In this document: piece after piece, positions 1-6,024 of the stretch
Position numbering within the stretch: the stretch's first letter is position 1
Layout: each line of letters begins with the position of its first letter
From: Verrucomicrobiales bacterium
GTDB lineage: Bacteria; Verrucomicrobiota; Verrucomicrobiia; Verrucomicrobiales; V1-33
Length of the DNA: 12,854 nt
Assembly (NCBI GenBank): GCA_028293305.1
Contig: JAQGPD010000469.1
Span: forward strand, 1 to 12,854
Reading direction: 5' to 3'
Made by a program: the position numbers and the translations under genes
Notes under the pieces: model-generated
What the model was told of the DNA's origin: nothing
What the model saw: only the letters and a program-made list of their open reading frames with translations
The model's database searches: none

Positions 1-17
1 TCCCGCCCCGCCCCGCC

Positions 18-1142
18 ATGCTCCCGCTGATCAGCCTCATCCTGGGTTTGTCCTTTCTGTCAGGACTCAATCTCTACCTCGCCTCCTTCCTGGTCAGCCT
101 CGCCGTCCAACAAAACTGGGCCGGCGAAGCCCTCCACCCCATGCTCGGCGCCCTGGGACATCCCGCCTTCATGATCACCGCCCTCGTCCTCTTCGCGGTG
201 GAATTCATCATCGATAAAATCCCCTGGGTGGACAGCGTCTGGGACGCCATCCACACCCTCGTCCGGCCCGCCGGTGCCGTCGGACTCAGCATCGCCCTCA
301 GCCACTCCGCCGGCTTCAGCCCCGGCCTCACCACCACCCTGGCCGTCGCCTCCTTCGCCATCGCCCTCACCACGCACCTGACAAAATGCGGCTTCCGGCT
401 CATCATCAACGCCTCCCCGGAACCCTTCACCAATATCCTCGCCAGCCTCGCCGAGGACGCCGTCGTCATCGGCCTGGCCATCCTCCTCATCAATGCCCCC
501 ACCACCGGATTCGCCGCCTGCCTCGCCCTCCTCGCCGGCGCCTGGATCGCCCTCCCGCGCCTCCTCCGGCTGGTCCGCACCAGTCTCTTTTTGTTGTGGA
601 AAAAATTCGTCGGCCATCCCGACTCCGCCCTGCACCATCACGGCGCCCTGCCTGCCGCCCTGACCCACGCCCAAAGCGAATCCATCCTGGCCCAACCCGA
701 CTCCGCCGATCACATTCCCGCCCGCTGGGCCGTCCCCTGCATCACCGGCAAAATCCGCCGTCTCCCCGGCCTGCGCGCCAACCGCTTCGGCACCCTCATG
801 TCCCCCCTGCATCAACCAGGCACCCTTTGGTTCCTGAACCGCGGCTGGTTCCGCCGCCAGGCCACCCGCATCTCCCTGGCCGGAGCCACCGCCTCCCATG
901 AGACCTCCTTCCTCAGCACCAACCTCGTCATTCATCGCCCGGACGATGGCCTGCACCTCGTCTTCCGCTTCACCCGCGCCGAAGCCCCCCTCGTCGTCCG
1001 CCTCGCCGCCGACCTCCAGACCTTGCTAGGGCATCAAAACCCCGCGCGCATGGACGTCCTGCCGCCCCCCGTCCCGGCCACGGCATTCCCCGCTCCGGCG
1101 CAGCGTGAATTTTCCACCCTCGCCCAAAACGGAATCCGCTAG
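18..1142 (+). CDS. DUF4126-family integral membrane protein with C-terminal extension
   Basis: This 374-residue protein matches the DUF4126 membrane family (recognised from memory). Its first ~165 residues carry several hydrophobic segments (about 1-30, 48-65, 82-96, 105-122 and 140-162). They include the family's characteristic DKIPWVD stretch after a FxxEF helix (residues 66-72) and an 'INASPEP' stretch near 130. Residues ~205-374 form a soluble, Arg/His-rich extension after a last membrane segment (~163-182) and have no domain I recognise. The ATG at 18 sits directly before the first membrane helix, as expected for the family. The frame is open to the window edge and no ribosome binding site is visible, so a slightly earlier start cannot be excluded. 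The family's function is unknown. The gene converges with the lipocalin gene, leaving a 45-base gap with no clear terminator hairpin. Confidence 0.85.
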   Translation: MLPLISLILGLSFLSGLNLYLASFLVSLAVQQNWAGEALHPMLGALGHPAFMITALVLFAVEFIIDKIPWVDSVWDAIHTLVRPAGAVGLSIALSHSAGFSPGLTTTLAVASFAIALTTHLTKCGFRLIINASPEPFTNILASLAEDAVVIGLAILLINAPTTGFAACLALLAGAWIALPRLLRLVRTSLFLLWKKFVGHPDSALHHHGALPAALTHAQSESILAQPDSADHIPARWAVPCITGKIRRLPGLRANRFGTLMSPLHQPGTLWFLNRGWFRRQATRISLAGATASHETSFLSTNLVIHRPDDGLHLVFRFTRAEAPLVVRLAADLQTLLGHQNPARMDVLPPPVPATAFPAPAQREFSTLAQNGIR

Positions 1143-1187
1143 AATCCGTCCCTGTCCATCCACCGGCCCCTAACCACCCACCCGGCC

Positions 1188-1811
1188 TCAGCCCGCCGCC
1201 CGCGCTTTTTCCTGCGCCTGCACCAGGCCCGCCGGGGCCTTGTCCTCCGGGATCAGTTTCCCCACATCGAATCCCAGATCCGACGCCTGCTGTTTCAGCT
1301 GGCGGTAAACCGGGAAAGGCAACTGCGGCTGGCGCGCCAGCATCCACAGAAACTTCCGGTCCGGCGTCCCCACCATCGCCCAGCGGTATTGCGGGTCCAA
1401 GGCGATGATCCAATAATTCCCATCCTCCGGCACCGGAGCCAAAGCCGCGAAACCGCCAAACTTCACCCGCAGCCGCGCATTGTTGGAACCCGGCACCGGC
1501 GTCGCCGTTCCCGTGATTCCCCCCGTCCGGCCCTTCGCTTTATAGCAAGTATTCCTCACCTGCACCGTCCCCCCCGGCAGCGGCGTGTATTCCGCCGTGG
1601 ACCGCAGACACGATTTCTGAAACCGGTTGGGCAGGCGCGAAACCTCATGCCACATTCCCGAATAACGCTTCAAATCCACCCGCGCCACCGTCGGCAACGG
1701 AGGATGATCCGCCGCCGCGGATTTCGTGGAACGGCAGGATGGCAGGACCATTCCTATCAGAATCGCGAAAGAAAGAGTTTTTAGAATAGCAAACAAACGG
1801 ACGGTATTCAT
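1188..1811 (-). CDS. blc: Blc-type bacterial lipocalin lipoprotein
   Basis: This is a 207-residue outer-membrane lipoprotein of the bacterial lipocalin (Blc/apolipoprotein D-like) family, which binds fatty acids or lysophospholipids in the envelope. A signal peptide ends in the lipobox LPSC (Cys26 would be lipidated). Arg at +2 is not an inner-membrane retention signal, so outer-membrane sorting is expected. The lipocalin signature follows at Y50-S-G-M-W54, and the second family motif, YWIIALDPQYRWAMVG, lies at 133-148, followed by WMLARQP. Cys68 and Cys89 could form a disulfide. The last ~20 residues are an Ala/Lys/Glu-rich tail. The ATG at 1811 gives a proper n-region (MNTVR...K) before the hydrophobic core. 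The gene diverges from the glycosyltransferase gene across 76 bases. The family assignment is strong; the exact ligand is unknown. Confidence 0.92.
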   Translation of the reverse strand: MNTVRLFAILKTLSFAILIGMVLPSCRSTKSAAADHPPLPTVARVDLKRYSGMWHEVSRLPNRFQKSCLRSTAEYTPLPGGTVQVRNTCYKAKGRTGGITGTATPVPGSNNARLRVKFGGFAALAPVPEDGNYWIIALDPQYRWAMVGTPDRKFLWMLARQPQLPFPVYRQLKQQASDLGFDVGKLIPEDKAPAGLVQAQEKARAAG

Positions 1812-1887
1812 ACCTTATCCTACCGCAAAACCCCGGCTTGGAAATCGGAAATCGTCATGCACCCTTTCACGCCGTTCGCACTCCCCC

Positions 1888-3108
1888 ATGCCAGACCCCA
1901 CCGGACCCATCATCGCCTGCTTCGCCCACGAGCGCGGGGACGCCCGCGTCATGAAACGCGTCTCCGCCTTTCAAAAACTCGGCTGGACCGTCCATGGTTA
2001 TATGTTCCACCGCCTCCGCGACCGCGTGGACCCCGCACCTTTTTGGGACCACGTGGAACTCGGCATAACGGAAAACCGGAAATACCTCAAACGCCTCCTC
2101 GTCTTCCTGCGCAGCCTCGCCATCCTCTGGCAGCACCGCCAAAAACTCGCCCTCGCCGACGCCTTTTATGTGGTGAACACCGACAACGCCCTGCTCGCCC
2201 TCGCCGGCCGCTGGATGTCAGGAGCGCACCGTAAAAAACACAACCCCTCCGCCCCGCCCGCCCCCCTCATCCTGGAACTGGCGGACGTCCAGCCCGCCAT
2301 GCTGGGCAGCGGCATCCGCGGCCGCCTGATGCGCGCCATGGAGCGATGGGTCCTGGCGAAAACCGCCCTGCTCGTCACCACCTCCCCCGGATTTGTCAGG
2401 GAATATTTCACCCCCCTCCAAGATTTCACCGGCCGCGTGTTCCTCCTGGAAAACCGCATCTACCCCTCCACCGGTCTCATCCCGCCCGCCCCCGCCGCGG
2501 CCGATCCGCAACCCATCCGCGAGGGCCGCCCCTGGGTCGTCGGCCTCTTCGGCGCCTTCCGTTGCCGCCGCAGCATCGAACTCATGAAAATGCTGGCCGC
2601 CCGCTTCCCGGACCAGCTTCATTTTTACCTCCGCGGCTATCCCTCCGGAGTCGATGCCCCCGGCATCGCCGCCCTGCTCAATACCCTGCCCAATCTGGAA
2701 TGGGCCGGAGCCTATCAATATCCCGCGGATCTTCCTGACATCTACCGCCGCATCGACCTGAACTGGACCCTCGACTTTTCCGACCCCGGGACAAACTCCG
2801 CCTGGCTTCTCCCTAACCGCATTTACGAAGGCGGATTTTTCCACTGCCCCGCCCTCGCGGATGCCGGCACTGAAACCGGCCGCTGGGTCACGTCCCACGG
2901 CGTCGGCTGGACGGTCGCGGAACCCTTCGCGGATTCCCTGACCGCTTTTTTCGAGACCCTCACCCCCGCCTCCTGGCAGGAAAAAAAAGCCGCCGCCCCC
3001 CGTCTCCCCCGCGCCATCACCTGCGGCGAGGAGGACTACCAGGCGCTTTCGGAACTGATCATGGAATTGTCAGGACAAGCTCCCCCGGACCGCCCGCTCC
3101 AAGCCTAA
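1888..3108 (+). CDS. GT-B fold glycosyltransferase (family 4-like)
   Basis: This is a 406-residue probable cytoplasmic glycosyltransferase. The N-terminal Rossmann-like half begins PIIACFAHERGDARVMKR (residues 7-24) and continues GWTVHGYMFHR, typical of GT4-type acceptor-side domains. An interdomain stretch with a PxxLILELADVQPAM segment precedes the donor-side domain, which starts at VVGLFGAF (about 217). That domain ends in LPNRIYEGG (N310, E314), resembling the donor-sugar-binding E-x-G loop of GT4 enzymes. The ATG at 1888 was chosen because the frame upstream overlaps the divergent lipocalin gene and does not look like protein. No Shine-Dalgarno is visible. The likely role is building a polysaccharide or glycan; donor and acceptor cannot be told. 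Its stop codon overlaps that of the convergent HIT gene. Confidence 0.8.
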   Translation: MPDPTGPIIACFAHERGDARVMKRVSAFQKLGWTVHGYMFHRLRDRVDPAPFWDHVELGITENRKYLKRLLVFLRSLAILWQHRQKLALADAFYVVNTDNALLALAGRWMSGAHRKKHNPSAPPAPLILELADVQPAMLGSGIRGRLMRAMERWVLAKTALLVTTSPGFVREYFTPLQDFTGRVFLLENRIYPSTGLIPPAPAAADPQPIREGRPWVVGLFGAFRCRRSIELMKMLAARFPDQLHFYLRGYPSGVDAPGIAALLNTLPNLEWAGAYQYPADLPDIYRRIDLNWTLDFSDPGTNSAWLLPNRIYEGGFFHCPALADAGTETGRWVTSHGVGWTVAEPFADSLTAFFETLTPASWQEKKAAAPRLPRAITCGEEDYQALSELIMELSGQAPPDRPLQA

Positions 3109-3548
3109 CGTTCGCTCCGGGCATCGGAATCACTATCAAAATCCAAAGCCCCCCGCGCCGCCTCCATGATGCGTTGCACCGCCGCCGCATCCCAAGGCTC
3201 CTTCACCGCCGAGGCCCAAACCGTCCCCGGCCACGCCGCGTCCTCCACCCGGCGTCCCACCACATGCAGATGCATCTGCCGGACCTGATTTCCGATGCAC
3301 GCCACGTTGAGTTTTTCCGGTTTGAAATACCCTGACACAAATATCGAAACCTGCCTCGCCACTTCCAGCACCTGCCCATAACGGTCCGGCTCCAGCTGAT
3401 GCAGATCCTCTATCCCCTCCGCAACCTCCGGCACAATAACAAACCACGGGAACGCCGCATTGTCCTTCAGCAGCACCAGACAATCCGCCGTCCGGCCCAC
3501 TAAAAAAGAACCGGCCGCCAGCCGGGGATGCAATTCAAATCCACTCAT
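3105..3548 (-). CDS. HIT-family (histidine triad) protein
   Basis: This 147-residue protein is of the HIT superfamily, which comprises nucleotide hydrolases or transferases acting on AMP-linked or dinucleotide substrates. The sequence MSGFELHPRLAAGSF, then AAFPWFVIVPE (31-41), LNVACIGNQV (80-89) and QMHLHVVGRR (91-100), follows a short bacterial HIT subfamily. In it the first His of the triad is replaced by Gln (Q91). The presumed nucleophile His93 and the following His95 remain. A downstream 'AWPGTVW' also fits that subfamily. I chose the start at 3548 (MSGF) because the 42 codons upstream read as Arg/Gly-rich noise overlapping the divergent creB-like gene's leader. The C terminus is Asp/Ser/Arg-rich (DFDSDSDARSER). 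The physiological substrate is not known. Confidence 0.88.
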   Translation of the reverse strand: MSGFELHPRLAAGSFLVGRTADCLVLLKDNAAFPWFVIVPEVAEGIEDLHQLEPDRYGQVLEVARQVSIFVSGYFKPEKLNVACIGNQVRQMHLHVVGRRVEDAAWPGTVWASAVKEPWDAAAVQRIMEAARGALDFDSDSDARSER

Positions 3549-3652
3549 CCCCGCCCATAAACGGCCCGCCCGCCCAACGCAACGGACCTTGCCCCGCGAT
3601 TTTCCGCCCTCTCCCGCCGCCCGTTTCCCCGGTTGCCCGCAGACCGCCACGC

Positions 3653-3660
3653 GGGGAAGA
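3653..3660 (+). promoter_or_regulatory. Ribosome binding site of the creB-like gene
   Basis: A purine run, GGGGAAGA, ends one base before the ATG at 3661-3664 and lies seven bases before a second in-frame ATG at 3668. The spacing favours the second start (MSPTRLLLIEDE), though the first (MTMSPT) is also possible. The difference is two residues. Confidence 0.45.
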
Positions 3661-3661
3661 A

Positions 3662-4453
3662 ATGACCATGTCACCCACCCGGTTGTTATTGATCGAGGAC
3701 GAACCGTCCATCGCGGAAAATGTGGTGTTCGCCCTGACCACCGCCCACTTTCAACCCGTCTGGTGCGCCACCGGGGCCGCCGGCCTGGAAGCCATGGGCA
3801 CCGGCGGATTCGGACTTGTTATTCTGGACATCGGCCTGCCTGACATGAGCGGCTTCGATGTCTGCCGCACCATCCGCGCCGCGTCCCGGGTCCCCATTAT
3901 ATTCCTCAGCGCGCGCGATGAGGAATTGGACCGCGTGCTGGGATTGGAACTTGGCGCGGACGATTATGTCACCAAGCCCTTCAGCCCGCGCGAACTCGTC
4001 GCCAGGGTCCGCGCCATCCTGCGCCGCTCGGAAAGCATTCCGGCAAGCCCGCCGGCTTCCACCACCGGCACCGGGATCGCCCCCACATCATTTCCAGAAA
4101 ACCCGCCGGTTTCCTCCGCTTCCACCGCCTCCACGCTTCCCGACTCCGCCGCCAGTCCGCTGATTCGTCATGACACCGCGCGGAAACGCGTGCATTGCAG
4201 CGGACAGCCCCTGGACCTGACGCGGCACGAATATCATTTGCTCCTCGCCCTCCTGGCACATCCCGGACGGGTGTTTTCGCGGGACCAGTTGATGGATCTC
4301 GCCTGGGAGGATCCCGCGGCCTCCAGCGACCGCACCGTGGATGCGCATATCAAATCCCTCCGGGCCAAACTCCGCGCCGCCGCGCCCGGATCCGACCCTA
4401 TCGAAACCCGCCGCGGCCTCGGCTACGCGCTGCGGGAGGAGGCGGTGTCATGA
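3662..4453 (+). CDS. creB: CreB-like OmpR-family response regulator
   Basis: This is a 263-residue two-component response regulator. In the receiver domain (1-120), E12/D13 form the acidic pocket, D56 in LVILDIGLPD is the phosphoacceptor, S83 is the switch residue and K105 lies in the KPFSPRE motif. The effector is an OmpR-type winged helix (about 167-260) with the recognition-helix segment DRTVDAHIKSLRAKLR. Both this helix and GLELGADDY-KPFSPRE closely resemble E. coli CreB as I remember it (DRTVDTHIKTLRAKLR). The linker (about 121-166) is unusually long and Ser/Pro/Ala/Thr-rich. Its stop codon overlaps the start of the kinase gene (ATGA at 4450-4453), implying translational coupling. It probably controls genes in this cluster, but its targets are inferred rather than shown. 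The annotated start is the first ATG; the second at 3668 may be the real one. Confidence 0.9.
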   Translation: MTMSPTRLLLIEDEPSIAENVVFALTTAHFQPVWCATGAAGLEAMGTGGFGLVILDIGLPDMSGFDVCRTIRAASRVPIIFLSARDEELDRVLGLELGADDYVTKPFSPRELVARVRAILRRSESIPASPPASTTGTGIAPTSFPENPPVSSASTASTLPDSAASPLIRHDTARKRVHCSGQPLDLTRHEYHLLLALLAHPGRVFSRDQLMDLAWEDPAASSDRTVDAHIKSLRAKLRAAAPGSDPIETRRGLGYALREEAVS

Positions 4454-5895
4454 GAACCACCCACATCGCCCTGACAGGTATCGCGCTGATCATCGCCGCC
4501 GGTTTTTATTTGCTGCTCATCCAGCTGCTGCGCGACACCCGCATCGAGACCTTCCAAGCCACCGAGGAAACCCTCGTGGACACCGCGAATCTGCTGGCGG
4601 CCTTTCTGGAAGGCAGCACCAACACCGCCGGCCAAACCGACACCGCCGCCCTGGACGCCGCCCTGACATCCGCCCGCTCGCGCATTTTTGCCGCGCGCAT
4701 TCAAAGCATGGTCAAGGACCGCGTCGCCCTGCACGTCTATGTGACCGACGCCGTGGGAAAGGTGATCTATGATTCCAAAGGCCTGGACACCGGCAAGGAT
4801 TTTTCAAAATGGAATGACGTCAAACTAACGCTCGCGGGCGGCTACGGCGCACGGTCGACCCGCACGGATCCCGGCGATCCGTCCACTTCCTTCATGCACG
4901 TCGCCGCGCCGATCCGCTCCGGTGGAAAAGTGTCAGGAGTGGTGACCGTGGTGAAGGCGAAGTCCGATCAAAAAGCGTTTGTCGCCGCGCAGCGCGAACG
5001 AATTATCCAATCCTGCTTCATGATCGCGGCGGGTTTGTTATTGTTTGTGGGCGCGGTATTTTTCTGGCTGTTCCATCCCATGCGGTTGTTATCGGAATAC
5101 GCCCGCAGCATCACCTCGGGAAAGCGGCCGCCGCTGCCCGGACTGGGCCTGGGCAGGGAGGCGCGCACGCTGGGCCGCGCCATCGAATCCATGCGTGAGG
5201 AGCTGGAGGGCCGGGAGTATGCCGGCCGCTATATCCGCACCCTGACACACGAATTGAAGAGTCCTCTCTCCGCCATTCAGGGCGCCGCGGAATTGTTGGA
5301 GGAGCCCATGCCCGAGGAACAGCGGCGGCGCTTCCTGACAAACATCCGCAATGAAACCGAACGCGCCGGAAAGCTCATCCGCCGCCTCCTGCGCCTCTCG
5401 GAAGTGGAACGCCAAAAAACACTCGAAGCCCCATCCGCCGTGGATCTGGCCGCGCTCATGCGCCGCGCCGCGGGCGACGTCGAAGCCCTCGCCGCCAGCC
5501 GGAGGATCTGCCTTTCCATCCACTGTCCTGACGAAACGGTCTTCGTCACCGGCACCGGGGAACTGCTCCATTCCGCGCTGCTGAATCTCCTGGAGAATGC
5601 CATCGATTTTTCCCCGCCGGGAGGCGTGGTGGATTTTTCCTATCAAGCCCCGGCCGGTCCCCGCACCGGCCCGTCGGTCTCCATCACGGATCAAGGCCCC
5701 GGCATCCCCGACTACGCGAAGCCCCGCCTTTTCGAGCGGTTCTATTCCCTGAAACACGCCACCACCGGCAGACGCGGCACCGGACTCGGACTTTGTTTCG
5801 TGAAGGAAGTGGCCCTGCTCCACCACGCCGAAATCACCCTGACAAGTCCGGGCCCGGCCAACGGCACCCGCGCGCTTCTCACGTTCCCTGCCTGA
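4450..5895 (+). CDS. creC: CreC-like sensor histidine kinase
   Basis: This is a 481-residue inner-membrane histidine kinase. A transmembrane helix (about 7-27) precedes a periplasmic sensor domain, and a second helix lies at about 186-208. A HAMP-like linker follows, then the dimerisation/phosphoacceptor segment THELKSP with His267. The ATPase has its N box at N383 (LLNLLENAIDF), the G1 box DQGPGIPD starting at D414, FERFYS, and the G2 box GTGLGL. The sensor region (ATEETLVDTANLLA, VYVTDAVGKVIYDS, WNDVKLTLAGGYGARST, HVAAPI) corresponds part for part with E. coli CreC as I recall it. That points to a true CreC homologue rather than a generic kinase. The ATG at 4450 overlaps the creB stop; the long frame upstream of it is the out-of-frame shadow of creB. 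In E. coli CreBC responds to growth and carbon conditions; the signal here is unknown. No CreD gene follows. Confidence 0.93.
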   Translation: MRTTHIALTGIALIIAAGFYLLLIQLLRDTRIETFQATEETLVDTANLLAAFLEGSTNTAGQTDTAALDAALTSARSRIFAARIQSMVKDRVALHVYVTDAVGKVIYDSKGLDTGKDFSKWNDVKLTLAGGYGARSTRTDPGDPSTSFMHVAAPIRSGGKVSGVVTVVKAKSDQKAFVAAQRERIIQSCFMIAAGLLLFVGAVFFWLFHPMRLLSEYARSITSGKRPPLPGLGLGREARTLGRAIESMREELEGREYAGRYIRTLTHELKSPLSAIQGAAELLEEPMPEEQRRRFLTNIRNETERAGKLIRRLLRLSEVERQKTLEAPSAVDLAALMRRAAGDVEALAASRRICLSIHCPDETVFVTGTGELLHSALLNLLENAIDFSPPGGVVDFSYQAPAGPRTGPSVSITDQGPGIPDYAKPRLFERFYSLKHATTGRRGTGLGLCFVKEVALLHHAEITLTSPGPANGTRALLTFPA

Positions 5896-5962
5896 CCGGC
5901 GGCAAAACGCAGACTTCCGCGCCGCCCCGCGCCGACGCGCCCCTCGTTCCATCCATCCATTT

Positions 5963-5978
5963 TTCACACAACTTTCTC
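5963..5978 (+). promoter_or_regulatory. Candidate CreB-type binding site (cre tag)
   Basis: The sequence TTCAC-ACAACT-TTCTC is a direct repeat that matches the E. coli CreB motif TTCAC-N6-TTCAC at nine of ten fixed bases. It lies in the 129-base gap between the kinase gene and the VIT/VWA gene, 46 bases before the latter's start. The near-identical recognition helix of the CreB-like protein makes a conserved site plausible. The region is pyrimidine-rich, so chance remains possible. Confidence 0.4.
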
Positions 5979-6010
5979 CCAACCTTCATCTTCCCTCCTC
6001 ATGCCGGGGC

Positions 6011-6016
6011 GAAGGA
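6011..6016 (+). promoter_or_regulatory. Ribosome binding site deciding the VIT gene start
   Basis: GAAGGA ends eight bases before the ATG at 6025. It overlaps the earlier in-frame ATG at 6016 and lies after the ATG at 6001, so it supports 6025 as the real start. That start also gives a clean signal peptide. Confidence 0.6.
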
Positions 6017-6024
6017 TGGGCATC

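Noticed and set aside
60..956. Long minus-strand open frame (298 codons) opposite the DUF4126 gene
   Set aside because: Its translation is Gly/Glu/Asp-rich low complexity, as expected for the antisense of a G+C-rich gene, and the opposite strand encodes a recognisable family.
384..2215. Absence of TGTCAGG over 1.8 kb, as a sign of horizontally acquired DNA
   Set aside because: With about one copy per 500 bases, one gap of this size among 25 is not surprising, and base composition does not change.
4195..4449. Upstream extension of the kinase frame into creB
   Set aside because: It reads as out-of-frame creB sequence; the ATG at 4450 gives the normal CreC-like N terminus and an ATGA overlap.
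5898..5926. GGCGGC/GCCGCC inverted repeat after the kinase stop as a terminator
   Set aside because: Only six pairs across a 17-base loop and no T-run; expected by chance in G+C-rich DNA.
5089..5982. Minus-strand open frame opposite the creC-like gene
   Set aside because: Gly/Arg/Ala-rich antisense shadow; the plus strand carries all kinase motifs.
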